Source of the DNA: Gnetum montanum
Lineage: Eukaryota > Streptophyta > Gnetopsida > Gnetales > Gnetaceae
Direction of reading: 5' to 3'
DNA length: 64,000 bases
Assembly: GCA_015680685.1 (NCBI GenBank)
Contig: MNCI01025486.1
Location: 1 to 64,000 of the forward strand
A program made the translations under genes and the position numbers. Below are positions 23,087 through 36,744 of the stretch, piece by piece. The first letter of the stretch is position 1. Every line of letters begins with the position of its first letter. Below the pieces are notes generated by a model, which was given only the letters and a program-made list of their open reading frames with translations, ran no database searches and had not been told where the DNA came from.

Positions 23087-24911
23087 TATATTTATCATTG
23101 TTTCTATCTCCCATGCATTATGTTGGTACAAATCTTAATATTTTTTTTGAGTTGATGTGCAAAGATCTTTTTTTTTATATTTGATATTTCTATGGAACGT
23201 TGGACATATAGATAAAATTTTAAACACCATGTTTTATGATTTTCATATTGGGTTTATGTATTGAAAATTGGTTGCCACCCTACATTTACATGATATGGAT
23301 AATTGGTCCAAAAATGTTAGAACAAAATGTCTCACAAGAAATCATTAGATCTTGCAATCTACAAAGAGTTGGTTAATGACATTTATATCTCTAAAATCTT
23401 CATGAAATTTCATATAATTTAAAAAATTAATTAATTCAAAAGATACTTAGAAATTAAAGTTATGCCCTAATATATCTAGCCTATTAGAAATTTTAACAAT
23501 TCTAGTTATTTAATATCTTTTACACTATTAAGAATATAGTTCTAAAATTTTACTAACACATTCTTATCATTTTTAGCTTTTAAAAAAATTAAGAAGTGTA
23601 TAAAAATATTAAGAAATAAGGAAGACACAAAAATATATTCCAATATCATGAATGCTATTAGAATTAGGTAAGAAGAAATAGCAACTTCACCATCTTGCGA
23701 CATGTTTCCATGTGTGAGGAATTGGATTTAAAATTTTGTATTGTAGATATTCATATAAAGTTTCATTTCCCTAAATTCAAAAATAATAATGGGAAAATGA
23801 AAATAATTAAGTTAGAAGGTGCCATCAACCTTAGGAAAATATTAATTTATGAGAAACAATAATGGTAAAGAGAAGTAAGTATGGAAATAATTATTTGGAA
23901 ATATACGAATTCAAATCCATTAGCACAACATGATAGATTATAAGATAAATAATACATTCAAAATCAAATCCATGTCAAAATATAGTCACATTCAATTATT
24001 TAGTTCTTGCCAAAATTACACAAGGAAATAAAACCTAAATATTAGAGATTACATTTATTGTATAGGCCTAAAGATTTAGATATATCAAATAAATCAATAA
24101 TACAGAGGAAAGATAATAGGGAATCAATGCTTACATGATCCAAATCAAAAGTTGCATTAAAACTTTAGTGATAAAAATTAGAGTGAATCTAAGGTTAGAG
24201 ATCTCTTCTCTTGGATTTAGTTCTTCTCTCTCTTATTCTTAGATGTGATCTTTTCCTACAATGCAAAAGTGAATGCTCAAACTCTAGTGATAAATGATAA
24301 AAGATGAAACCTAGATCTTGGACTTTACCAAAAGATAAAAAGCAAAAAACATAACTACAAAATTATCAAATTGTAGATTTGAGATCCTAATATATTTATT
24401 GCCTTATAAATTTCTTGGGTGTCATAAGTCCTTATTCAAGAAAATAAAAATAAAAGTCTTTCATAAATAAATGTAAATTTTTTTGACCCTAAGGACTCAT
24501 GAAAAGTAATTTTTATTAAGTTTAGACCCATGAGTAAGGGCCTCATTGATTCTAATTTGACCATGTAAAAGTTTACAAATATGGAGGGTATGGATCATTT
24601 ATGTATCTTGCAATGGAAACTATCATTACTATCGCAATGTTACTATTTTTCTTCTACTAAACATTTTTTGTTTGCACAACTATCATTTCCTACCATTCCT
24701 AATTCTCATCCTATTCACATTATTATCATAGAAAATCATACTAAAAATGAGTCTTTGAACCTAATGTGACTATCAAAATTGAGTTATCAAGATTCTTTTG
24801 GGTTGTTTCTTCATCATGATAGGATATAAACAAATATTTTTCATCAACATGAAAGGGTAGCTAGACAACATACTTAGAATTAAACCTCTAAAACTTGCAA
24901 TAACTTTCATC
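23087..24911. other. AT-rich DNA, nothing recognised
   Basis: Original flank of the Athila-1 insertion. Short ORFs only (largest 62 codons), no motifs, no repeats detected by eye. Confidence 0.45.
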
Positions 24912-25621
24912 TAAGCATTAATGATAACATTATTGGTAATTAACCTACTTTGTCTGCTAGTTCTATGTATGAAGTGTCTTCAATTACTTTATTCTTTATT
25001 CTATTTAGAAGCTTTATTGTTTAATTATTTTTCAATAGCAAAGATACAACTATGTTTTGATTCTAGATTATGTCTCTACTTCTCCACTATCATTGAGGGG
25101 CCAAGCAAAGAAAAAAAATACATTACCTAAATATCCTGTCATATGAAGCAATCCTTTGATTTAACGACTTGCTTAATTAAGTACATATGTCATGGTGAAT
25201 ATTGTTGTTTTATGTGTGATATAAAAACTTTGAACATAAACTTACCATTTTTAAATAATTGATGTTAAAGGATAAAGACCCTATAAAATTCAAGAAGAAT
25301 TTGCATGGAGAAATGGATATGTCAAAAATTTAGCAGTATGCAACACCTTTGTATCATGCTTTCCATCAGAGAAACCATTTATAAATCTAGCCTTTTGGAG
25401 TGATCCTTTTCAATAATGGCTACTATTTTAATAATAAAATGGAGTAGAATAATGATCATTCTATGCTATTAAACGTCAAACAAGATAGTCATTGAAAGTA
25501 AGGAAATGTAGCATGGTAATAGTGGATAAGATTTAGTCATTTAGACCAATCACACTTAAACTTCAACTTGGCAATCTACTTTTTTCCACTACATTATCAT
25601 CAATAATGTTGTGACAGAGTG
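24912..25621 (+). repeat. Direct repeat copy 1, related to the dioxygenase upstream region
   Basis: It starts 'agcattaatgataacattattgg', as does copy 2 at 25622, an offset of about 710 bp. Its second half (about 25090-25620) aligns with 1370-2036 upstream of the dioxygenase gene, including the end near 'actacattat.atca.ta.t'. No coding sequence follows; copy 2 begins at once. Confidence 0.55.
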
Positions 25622-26120
25622 AAGCATTAATGATAATATTATTGGTGATTAATTTAATTTGTCTCCTACTTTCTTTATGAAATATCTTCTGTTTGTTCTT
25701 TATTTTGTTTGAAATCTTTATTATATAGTTATTTTTTTGAAAAATGGATATACCTATATTTTGATTTTAGAGTAAGTCTCCTTTTTCAGTACTATCAAAG
25801 GGTCTAACAAAGAAAGACATGCAAGTCCCTCAAGTATATTATCACATGAATCAACCCTTTGGTTTAATGGCTTATTGTGGTTTTGTGCAGTTAGGAAAAT
25901 AAAAAGACCTTTGAACATAAACGGACCATTTTTAAATAGTTTATGTTAAAAGGAAAAAACCACATAAAAATCAAGGAGAATCTAGATTGAGAACCATATA
26001 CATGACCTTTAGATAGACAAAATTTGATAGTATTTTGTGCCTTTGTGTCATGCTTTCCAGCAAAGAAACCATTTATAAATCTAGCCTTATAGTTATCCCT
26101 TTCAACAATGGCCATTTTTT
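25622..26120 (+). repeat. Direct repeat copy 2, truncated
   Basis: Homologous to 24912-25440. It is cut at about 26120, where sequence matching Athila-1 internal DNA begins ('ttttctaactc...ttaactaataaaataat', compare the reverse complement of about 14371-14410). It contains 'gttaaaagg...ataaaaatcaaggagaatct' in common with 1588-1620. Confidence 0.55.
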
Positions 26121-28627
26121 GAAACTTTTCTAACTCCCAAAGATTTAACTAATAAAATAATATCAAAATCACAATCTATACCAAGTTAAATCTCATCAAT
26201 AAACTCAAGTAGATAAATGAATAAAATAATCAATCTACCATGGTCACAACTAACTTAAGTGTAACTTGCTCAAAAGAAGAAAGGTATCAAGAACATTAGA
26301 AGTTACACATGAAAATAGTAATCCTTGTCTATGTTTGTGATCATAGATGGCACCAAAGAGGGGACCACAAGGAGAAGGATAATCCCAACCAAGGGAGAAG
26401 TAGCTAAGAGGAGGAAGAGGCCAGCTGCCATAGCAACCCTAAGAAAGAGAGGAAAAAACCCATGCAACAAGACCTCTTCAGGAGGAGCCTGAGGTGGAAT
26501 ATGTCTATCAAATTCCCATAACAAAGATAGGTCAATCATAGTAGGATGAGATGCCAAGGCCTAAGCCTAACTTAGAGGTCATACTAACTAAGGCCTGCCT
26601 CGAATGAATTTTTTTCAAGAAGGTCCAAAGTTATATTCTCTAGGAACTTAACTTTGATCCCTTATTGGATTTCGCACTAGACGAAGTCTGCACAAAACTA
26701 CAGGGGTTTCCCATGTGGTCAATACTCTCTTAGTGGAGAATGGTACATGGGAGAAACCTATCTGTTTTGGAAGAACCAGTAGGTAGACACCACAATAAAG
26801 ATAAAGGACATAAGCATCTCCTACTTGGTTGAGGTCATTGTGGAGGCCTTTGGCTTGCCTAACATAGTAGTAACGTTGGTGAAAATTTCCACACAATTGA
26901 ACCCTGATGCTAAAAAGGAATGTGTCCAATAGTGCTATGAGGTGGGTTGTAAGATGTATGGTGCACTCACCAAGTAGAAAAAGCTTATTTTAAATTCATA
27001 GCCTATCACCTAATTCCAACGATGAGGTCCAACAAGGTTACTACCTTCTCCACCCATGCTTGCACTACTATAAGCAAAAAATTCCTTGTCAACCTCCCTT
27101 AGCTCATGTTCCTTAAGATCAAGAAGCACTTCAAAAAGGGAAGACACTCCCTTTTCCATGCCTAATTTTTAAACTTTCCAAAAGGGAAGGCATAGCCCAT
27201 TAAGCCAATGATATGCTCTATCATGCTCTTACTGCCTCCTAGTAGGAGATGATAAAGGACAAGGTAGTTGCTAAGTTGCTAGAGGAGTAGCCACCATGAC
27301 TACCTAGTGGAAAGACAACACCAGAGGCTCATGCAGCTATGTAACACATGAAAAAAAATTTGTGAATAGCTATTGTAGCAACAACAGGAAGAGGTAAGTG
27401 GTGGAGAACCATTAGTCAAATAGCCAATGTTGAGCCATCTTTATGAAGTAACTAGAACAATAAGTTGGATAGAGGAGACAACCTCATTATTTTCAACCCA
27501 ACAAATGTAGATGCCTACAAGAACAAATTTGAGTGCCAAAGAAGTTACATTGTCCATCCCTAGATAATAAGAGTTTCTAGAAATCTTTGGGAATGCCTTA
27601 ACTTTCTTAGTGTGCCTAGAGGAAGGTGAGGGGGCTATTATCATGATGATGCAGCACCATGGGCAAGAAACAACAATAGAAGTGATGGTCGATTGAGTGG
27701 CAGAAGCACTTAACACTCCTACAACAACCATGCTAGGCATAGCTACACTTAAGGATGTGTAGGATTCTGTAGGAGCAAGGAGCGAAAGGCTTACCATGGC
27801 CTAACATGAGGAGGTGTTTGACTGACTGGTGGAAACTAGGAAATCACTTTCAAGGATCATTAATCTCTCAAAAGATATCACTATAACCTAGTTGGAGTTG
27901 TTGGAGATCAAGGGAAAGATCATCATTGCCAATACCTAACTCGAAATAGCCAGCATTGAAAATCATTGATTGGTTACCAAGGTTGCAAGATTAAGAGCAT
28001 GTCTTGCTGATCCTACCATTTTCAGCCAATCCATCATAAGGGATGAAGCTTTTCTGCAACTTCAAAATAAACATAATGAGATTAATAATTGCAAGGCGAT
28101 GATAGTGTTCAATGCATCCTTATTGAAAGCTCTTGCTTTCAACACCAATAAGGACTTGATTTAAGTCTGTATGGAGAACTTGCTCCTTACTAAAGACATC
28201 CATCACTTGTAGAATATTGAGGAGCAAAAGGACTAGATGGTCAAATTTGTGAGACAATAGTAGAAGAAAGTTCCTAACGTAAACATGGATTTGAGGAGGT
28301 TGATAGCTAAAAATACAAATCTATGTATGGAGGAAGTCCAGATGCTATCCTAGAAAATGACCATTGAGGTAGCCATATGGAAAAATGAGGTCCTAAAATT
28401 TGAAAGAGTTAAGAATTATTACAAAGACTAGGTGGGAATCCTCAAAGAGTTGAATGAAAAAGAAATTCAATTGGCCAATGTGAAGATGAATGAGGCCCTC
28501 CAGCAACTCTAGTAAAGAGGTGATGTATGGTAGCTAATCTTTGATAGCTTGAATGCCTACAACTAAGCATAGATATGCTTAAAGAAATTGTAGATAGAAG
28601 AAATTATTGAGTACATAGAGCTTGCCT
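26121..28627 (+). pseudogene. Athila extra ORF fragment in opposite orientation, decayed
   Basis: Homologous to the minus-strand 11.3-14.4 kb part of Athila-1. It has the leader (about 26270-26346), ATG at 26347 (MAPKRGP), a DFALDEVCTKLQ...PMW block at about 26655-26720, a YFKFIAYHL...KVTTFST block at about 26985-27065, and coiled-coil blocks at 27970-28600 (NVNMDLRRL; WKNEVLKFERVKN). Many in-frame stops. It ends where the Tat LTR begins at 28628. The rest of this element is not found next to it. Confidence 0.6.
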
Positions 28628-30061
28628 GAAACACCACAAAAATTTGTAGGTTATAGCTAATTTTCATCATGTAGCTTTCACCCCATGAAAATCAAGATAA
28701 AAATTTATTGTAAATGTGAAGATTATAATATACAGTGGGTAATTTCACATACTTTATACTTTTGGGGCTAAAAAATTCCTTTTGCAATTTCAAAAATCAC
28801 AATTTAATGGATTTTATGAGGGGTATACATTTTTTACACTGGAAACATTTGCAGGGGGTAGATCTCACCTACCCCCAGCATGAAGAGATCGGGGGTTTTC
28901 CCCCAACTTGAAAATTCTCCTCCCCCATCCCTTAGCATGGTGGTTACATGCTTAGCTTGGAAACCTTTCCCCATTAGCATAAAAATTTTTCCCTAGCATG
29001 GAAATTGTATCCCCCCAATGTGGAAGCCACAATAGGTAGATTTCATTACTTCATGTACTCCAACATTGACCAACCACTTCAGTAAGTATGGTGGAGAGCT
29101 CAGCATGGAAGATTCATCTCTAGTGTAGGTGTGCCCTCATTACTATTTATAGTAAATAGAATGGCCATGGGGAGGTACTTACTATATATGGTAATCCCCC
29201 AATTTTTGGCACCCATCTCACCTGAACAAGGAAAAAATTTGCAATAATTTGATAGCCAATTTGCAGGCATTGTGCAACCAAATTATAGCCAAATCATAGC
29301 GATTTTGCAACCCCATTCATGGCCCAAGACCTATAAAAACAAGCCTCAAACACCATTAATAGGTTCCACTTTTTTGGTACTTAAATACATTGAGAATACA
29401 TACATTTTTCCAAGCAATAACTCTACACTTGGGGCATTCTCAGGTTCTCAAGGGCCCTTACAATCTCCCACATTTGCATTCTTTTAAACCCTAGCATGGA
29501 AGCATTATCACCTTGAGACTTGTAGATTTTTTATGTCAACGTGACACTTCTAGGATTTTCAAACCCCAATGTGGAGCAATTTAGCATCCCAAATTTCCAC
29601 TTTTCTCACTTTTCAATAGTGACCAACATTGCAAATCTAGAGTAGCAATAAAGAACATTCAATAACATCAAGAGTTGTAGGACATTTAGATCATGGTGTT
29701 GAACACATCGGCTTTAACAAACCTTAAATCCTTTCTTGAGTGAACCCCCTTGTTGCCCTCTTTGGCACACTTGGTACACAACCTCTTAACTTTCCTTTAT
29801 TTTATTCTTTGTAAAACAAAGTTTATAGTTTTGGTTTGTGTTTAGATTAAATTTGTCATTTATTTTATTGCATTTATATTACTTCGATATACAATTATAT
29901 TATTTATCCAATTTAGCATTTCGTAAGTCCTTGGTTGATCTATTGGACCAACCTAGGTACCCCAAATTCCATTTTTTCATGGAGGCCCTAGGAATTCATG
30001 GGTTGAGGACTACTATGTACTAGATCCATTGGTCTTTATTCTAGTGATCAATTTTTTCTAG
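28628..30061 (+). repeat. 5' LTR of the Tat-type element (LTR1)
   Basis: Starts TGAAACACCACAAAA and matches LTR2 (55632) and LTR3 (61550). It lacks about 85 bp present near 55770-55850 in LTR2. It is rich in AGCATGGAA/CTTAGC-type words and C runs (28860-29040). The right end lies near 30061-30066, where the match to LTR2 stops. No convincing primer site was identified after it. Confidence 0.75.
29332..29339 (+). promoter_or_regulatory. TATA box of Tat LTR1
   Basis: CCTATAAAAACAAGCC; LTR2 has CCTATAAACACTAGCC at the matching place (about 56458). It is the best TATA match in the LTR, after 'cattcatggcccaagac' conserved in both copies. Confidence 0.55.
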
Positions 30062-30289
30062 TCACAATAGTTTTTGGTGCTATAAGGAGGACCTCCACCC
30101 AATTTCTATGCCAAAATCTATTAGCCATATTGCTAATGTTATCTCTTAGCAGTAAATTTATATTTTTTGAAGCCAAGACCTTGGAAATCCAACATTGTCC
30201 TTACACCCTCCCCCACTCCGTAGCCCGCCCCCAACCCCCACCCCCCCCNCTTCAAACTTTTTCCCCCTCTCTTCAAGGTTGAAATAAGA

Positions 30290-30925
30290 AGGCCTAAGAT
30301 TTCAATTATCTCATCCCCCTTCTTTCCCCTTGCCATGCCTGGTGTAGAAGTTGTTGGAAGGCTAGCATGAAAAAGGCTTAACACCAACTTCCCCAAAGCC
30401 AAAATTACAAGTTGAAAGTCTTTTTCCATTTTTTTGTAGCCAAAACTCACAAAAGATCAATGCTACCCCTTCCTCCTTGTGATCAGAACTGTAGTGTGAA
30501 GGTTGCAAGTGGTTGGGTGGTGGTTTTTCATAGTAGTTGCTATGAATTTTTTTAGCCCCAAAGCCATTGTTAAAACCTTTTTCCTTTTCTTTTTGCTGCC
30601 AGTTTCAATATTTTTCAACTTCTAAAGTTGATGGTGTAGCCCTTCTAGAAATTACCGAACTTCTAGAAGTTAGCTTCCCCTCATTTTCCAAGCTAAGAAC
30701 ATTGGCAACCTATCAAGACCAAGTTTCAATGGAAAAACCCAACTTTCCACTTTAATTTTTATCCTTCTCCCCATAAACATTGTAATAGAATGGGTGAGAT
30801 TCCTATTATCTCATCCTTATTCTTCTCTATGCCCCTCCCCCCCATCCCCTTTTTTCCATACTTAGTGTAGAGGAAATTGGGAGGCCAACATGGGTAAGGC
30901 TTGTTACCAACTTTTTTAGTTTTTC
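30290..30925 (+). repeat. Direct repeat in the Tat leader
   Basis: About 30290-30410 and 30780-30925 share 'attatctcatcc', pyrimidine-rich tracts, 'agtgtagaag.a.ttgg.aggc.a.catg' and 'aaggctt...accaactt'. The intervening leader has an 8-C run and a single N at 30249. No ORF is supported. Confidence 0.5.
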
Positions 30926-31095
30926 ATTTTGGTAAAGGGGTAAACCCCACTTAGCCCCCACTTACTTATTATAGTAAGTACTTCATTTTTAGTGGTTTTT
31001 GCTTTCTTTTAAATGTTGTATAATTCTATTCACTAGAATTCACTTTTGTTTTACTATTTATAACCTATTTCAAGCCATTTTTAACAAAATAAACA

Positions 31096-32340
31096 ATGAC
31101 TTTCCAACAATCTATCAAGTTACCCCTCACCTTCACCAGCGAAGGTCCTAGCTAATAAGCCATTAGGGTCTATGACCCCAAAGACCTTGTCATCATCAAA
31201 TGTAGGAAATATTTAAGGGTCAGAAGAAAAATTCTTGATTTTTCAATCATAAATGAAGACTGATATAACTTCATTTGTGCCAAAATACAAGTTAGCATGC
31301 TGATTCCATATTTGGAAGTAGAAGATAAAAGGCAGTTCGAACTTGTCCATCATAACTATGAGGAGTACATCCCTGCCTCCTATGACCAAATACCTCTATT
31401 TCACATCTATGAGGGTATACTAGCCTAATTGATTAAGATGGAAAAAGAGTATGACAAACAGAGCTACTAGGAACAATAGGAAGAGGAGGATGAATTTAAG
31501 GTAGAATTTGAGCTTGAAAACATTCTAGAGGGATTCTTTCAACAAGCAACCCCCAAGCCCACTGAGCCTTACCCTCATGCCTTTATCTTCTCCATGGACA
31601 TAGGGGGAGCTAGTATTAGATGCTTCTAACCTATTTTGACCACAAAATCAGTCAATGCAAGTCTATAAGGACTCACTGAATGCTAATGATATCCCTTACA
31701 TCATTTCAGTATTCAACATCAATGATGATTGGAAATCCCTAAAAGAACCATTCGTGATTTGAGTAACCCCTTGTGATGAAAGGTGTTCTTCAGCCTCCAC
31801 TAGCTTAAGATCCTCCTTTTTCATAAGAGTACCATCACGAGTGCTTCTAAGGGTTCCTTTTATCATTAGGGTGCCTCAGCCTAACATAGCCCAACTAGCT
31901 ATAGCCCAAACAACTACACAGTGATCACCTATGATGGTTAATTCTACTACCTCTTCCTCATAGCCAATGATTGACAACCATAAAATTTCAGCCAAGAAAA
32001 GGAAGAAGCATAAGCAAAAGACCAGCAACAAGGATGACAAGTAGATAGAGTCATGAAAGGAAGTGGATCCACCAAAGCCCACTCCCCTTTTGGCTATACC
32101 CATGACCTCCTCTACCCAGTTATCTTCAAAAAATGAGCCATAGGAGGATTCTAAAGCCCATATCCTAAACAATGAGGAAAAGCCCCAACAAGCACAACCT
32201 AAAGTCAAAGTTTAAATTTTGGGGCACATGAAGGAAGTAAATCATAACCAATGCAACAAGCCCATGACCAATGATAAAAACTTTCTCAGTGCAATGGATC
32301 AAGTCAAGTAATCTCTCAAGAAAAAAAACACAACTCTTAG
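31096..32340 (+). pseudogene. Tat gag-like ORF, decayed
   Basis: ATG at 31096 (MTFQQSIKLPLTFTSEGPS) then stops. Readable blocks include VYDPKDLVIIKCRKYL and QFELVHHNYEEYIPASYDQI, with acidic stretches (EEEDEFKVEFELE) near 31480. It sits between the LTR and protease, where gag belongs, but I do not recognise the usual Retrotrans_gag motif. It may be a diverged gag or a preceding ORF. An inverted copy of about 31745-32110 is found at 62350-62705. Confidence 0.45.
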
Positions 32341-32341
32341 T

Positions 32342-32760
32342 GTGTATGACCTAATCATGACTTTCGCCATACATCATGAGGCATTAGTCAAAATGCTAAA
32401 TTCTATCCCCATTAGTGAGAACATCCCTACAAATGAGAAAGTTATCCATGTAGTGATGGTTCCTCCCTCATCAAGGAAGAAGAAGTCAACACCATTGACA
32501 TTTCATGATAGTAAAATTAAGGTTAATTCCCAAATTGGAAAAGTAACTAGGGCTCCTATATTCATAACCATATGTGTAGGAAAATTTAAAGTACATCGGG
32601 TGCTTGTTGATGATGGAGCCATAACTAATGTCATCCCATGCATCATTGTTGAAAGCTTGGGCTTAACTAAGAAGATACAACCTACAACCATCATAGCTTT
32701 TATGTCCTTTAATGGATCAAAGTTATTATTAAGAGGTCCATCTCCTTAGATTTTGTAGCA
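32342..32760 (+). pseudogene. Tat aspartic protease
   Basis: A 135-codon open stretch (32342-32749) contains APIFITICVGKFKVHRVLVD followed by DGAITNVIP, the retropepsin active-site region (usually DNGSSVNIIP or DTGA in Tat elements), then ESLGL and a SFNGS segment. It continues with stops to about 32900. The Asp is kept, but the motif reads DDGA. Confidence 0.65.
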
Positions 32761-33419
32761 GGGAAGTAATTCTTCACAACCACCAATTTCTTGGTGCTAG
32801 AGGAGACACCAAGATTCAACTTGATCCTAGAAAGATCTTTGCTGGCTCAATTATGAGTTTTTTCTTCTCCCATCCATCAATAAATTCACCTTCTTTATGA
32901 GGGAGGTGAAATTATTTTTCATGGTGATAACGTGGTTCCCCTATCTATCAACAACATAAACATAGAGCAGGGGTCTGGAGCTTCAAGAAAAAGCTTCCAA
33001 ATATGAAATTAAATAGTCCAAAAGAGAGCAAAAATCCAACAATGACAATGATAAGCAACATGATTGATTATGGGATGAACTCCCTTTAACATTGTAAGAA
33101 AATGTGTTGCCAAATATAAGCTTGTGTAGAATAGACCTTACTCATTTTCTAATCTTACAAAGATTAAGAAGAATCTACACAAGTGAAGTTCACTTTAACC
33201 TTCTCTATCCTATGCCCTTATAACCAAATGTACAAATAGCCATACAACCTAACCTTGCTTTTTCAAATTGGTTATACTCTTTCATGCATTTTTATTTTAC
33301 TCTTATGCACATAGCCTATGCCTGTAGCCTAAGCTCACTTGCATTTTTACTTATTTATTATAGCTTTTATTTTCTTTTACTTGTATTATAAACATCAAAA
33401 GCCTTATATATATTTCTTC

Positions 33420-33700
33420 TTCAACATGGTTCACTATGATCTTAAACTAGCATAATGGCTTGCTGTGTCCTTAAACTAACAAAATCACAGTATGCTAAGA
33501 CTCTAAACTGGTGTTTTGATTCACTATGATCTTAAATTGACATCACAATCTACTAAGACTTTAAACTGTCAATATGGCATTCCATAGCCTTAAACTATCA
33601 ACGTATCCACAATCACATATCAAGGCCCGTTATGGCCTTAAACTAGCAACACAATATAACCTATGCTTGCGATGGCTTAAAACTAGCAAACATCTTATTA
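33420..33700 (+). repeat. Degenerate CTTAAACTAGCAAC-type repeat
   Basis: Short units such as 'ctatgatcttaaactagca', 'tatggccttaaactagcaac' and 'ctaagactctaaactgg' recur every 30-60 bp. The same words reappear at 51600-51690, 55425-55505, 57530-57610 and 61340-61430, always in Tat spacers next to pol or protease. Confidence 0.6.
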
Positions 33701-36650
33701 ACTATTATACTTCATTTTTCTTAGCCTATTATTACATTGATTAACCTTAACCAAAACATCAACATAGGCATTCTCAATGTTCATAACATTTACAATGTTT
33801 ATTACAACTATAGATATATAGCCAAATATAAAACCAAAATTTAAATTTAAAGCTAAAGTATCCATAACATACATAGCCATGGCCACATTGTGTGGCAAAA
33901 ATGTCAAAAAATAATAATCATCTATAACATAAGTCTTGGCTACTCATAGCCATCAACATGAAAATAAAAATAAATAGCCAACAAGCTAAGTTGATGGAGA
34001 ATGTTAAGTGGCATCCAGAGGAGGAAGTGGTGGGTCATTTCTGCCCTCACCACTAGGGTTTCCAATGTTTGCTGATGTTTGAAATGCAACAACATATAGT
34101 CAGTTAGTAACCCATGGCCAAAACCATGACTTAAAACATAAAATATATCAAACCTATGGTGATTCTGGCTCCATTACTTCCAAGGATAGATGCGGAAGGC
34201 ATTCTTGCAAACGATGGAGAATCTAGTCCTTTATTATGTTGACCTAGTTAACATCCCAAAGATCAATGCCAGAAAGGATGTCAATCCTATCTATCATAGT
34301 CCAAGTAGGTGGCTCCAAGTAATAACAACCATAGAGGTCTCACCTACAATAGTGGTAATCTGAGTAGTAGGGGATTGCTCCACCATGAGAGTACTTTCAA
34401 AAAGCTGATAACCACTCTCTACCTAGATCCCCTGGATGAATAACTCTCTCTTGCATCATTTAACCAACTCCTCATTAAGCCACATAAGGTAGGCCCCACG
34501 ATCCATGTTGTACTATTTCTTATGGACCTTTTGTTTCTTACCCCACTCTAGGACTCAAGAGTAGTGATCCTTCCATTCCTCAACCTTTTGGGAGATGAGG
34601 TCCATTTGCATACATTGTTTCACCATCTTCCATAGGATTGCTACTTTGTCTTGAATGACATGCTAGTGGTAGACCCATGTAATCTCCCTAGTCTGCAACT
34701 TTCTAAAGTTATTCACTTGGGCCTTCACAAAGGCCTTACATTCTTTAAGATCTCTAATGATTTCCTCCTTTCATTGAGTCTTCTCCCTTAAGGCCACAAC
34801 TTTCTCTCATAGGGATTTGTTGGACCTCTCTAGCTCCCATGAATTTTTTGCACATGACATTACTAGCTCAATAGCAGTCTCATATAACTTCAAGGATACA
34901 CTAGATACATTGGACAAAAGCTTAGGTAAGGATCCAATCTCCATGTCTCTATTGGGATCCCACTTCATAGAAGGCACTACACAAACATAAAAATACAACT
35001 AATAAACATGATATACAATCGAAGATGGCCATAACATAAGCACAACCTATGATATAGCTTAAAAACTAACCTATATCGAGTGTAGCCTATTTAACTGGTT
35101 GATGATGTCCTTAGCCATCCCATGCATGAACTCCATCTTATTTGGAGTCTCCACCCATGGTTTCATGCAAAACTTAGGGACATGTGCTTGCACTAGTGGC
35201 TTAGGAACTACTATAAGCATAATAATCATCAAATGGTTAGGATGAAAATCAAAATTAAACCACAAGATATAATAAAAATAATAAGACATTGGCATACTTG
35301 GCTCCTCCTCCTCCTCTTCCTTTAGAATGATGATGGAGGATGTACCTAACATTGCCTCATCAAACAAGGTATCTAGATCATTTATATCTATGTCGACAAA
35401 CCCTTCAACCTCATGTTTCTTTAGGAGTACCTCTTCTACATGCCTTTGTTCTACCTCTATGGTAGCTTGGGCTGCCATAGCTTGAAGTTTGTCTATAACC
35501 ATAACACATAGAATGCTAGTTAACACATGAAACCATAAAGTAGCCATAAACTTTAAAACATGAAATAGCCAAACTTAAACAAAGCATAACTATGACTACC
35601 TACTATGATGGCCTAAGCTTAAACTTAAGCTTCTTCAGGGTAGGTTGGTCTAATGCTAGTGGTGCTTCGTCCATAGACCTCATAAGTTTCTCTTCGGCAA
35701 CCCCTTTGGCCTTCCTATGTAGTTGTTTTGCCAATAGAATGCTTGCTGGGAATGTGAGAGGCTCCTTATCATCTATGTTAGGAAACTCACACTACTTGAC
35801 ATTGAGATCCTTAGTGGTAATGGATAATGTATCATCTATCTCCTATGGTGGATTATGAGCATATAGCATTGGACAAATATGCCTTATCCAATGCTTAGAA
35901 AGTTTGCTTGGTTCTTGGGGAACCTGTTGTCCATTCTTGCACACCACTAGAAACTCTGCAAACCTCTTTAAATAACCTACAAAAAAATGCAAACTGCATG
36001 TGGGTTATTGTAGAGGTGTTCACATGGAGTCTAAGGATCTCCACCTAAAGCCCAATAGCTAAGGTAGCCAACCAATTGAACCTACTGTCATCCATTAGGA
36101 CCTTCTTGAAGGTCCATGCCTACACTATGTCAATCACCTTCTTTTGCAATAATAGTTTAGGAAATGCACAAGACCTAAACAAAGGATATGAATCCTTTAC
36201 CTCATGGTTCATGGATCCATTCATGGAACTTCTAGAGTGGCCCATGTTGGCATGAAGCCACTCCAAAATTTCATCACATGGCCCAATTCCTTCACTATTC
36301 TTGTTGGGACCTTTGCCCTATTAGCAGGGACACCAAACAAGTTGCAAAAAAGACCCTCATCAATGTCCATATTAACTTTCACACCTTGGATAATGGTGCT
36401 AAAATGACCAGCCTTCTCATCAAAGGAGCCAATGGCATGCAACATCTCTATAGCAAGGATGAAAGGGATGGGTATCATAAATACATCAAGCAAACCTATA
36501 CATTGGATGTTTGCTTGAATGTATCCAAGTGCCTATCCCCTCAACCACTCCTATGCTAGTATCACCTCATCAAACTTTAGGATGAGGGTATCCTCATGAT
36601 ATGCTCTTAAAAGTGGTATGTTGACATCAGCAGAGGTGGAAGGTCCTGCG

Positions 36651-36744
36651 AAGTAACAACCAAAATTTAGCATCAACATAAGCAACATTTAACAACNAAA
36701 GTAACAACCAAAATTTAGCATCAACATAAGCAACATTTAACAAC
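36651..36744. other. Assembly join: identical 46-nt duplication around a single N
   Basis: 36651-36696 and 36699-36744 are identical ('aagtaacaacc...taacaac'), separated by an N at 36697 and one base. The same 46-nt pattern occurs at 44568-44661, which points to contig ends that overlap but were joined rather than merged. Confidence 0.75.
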
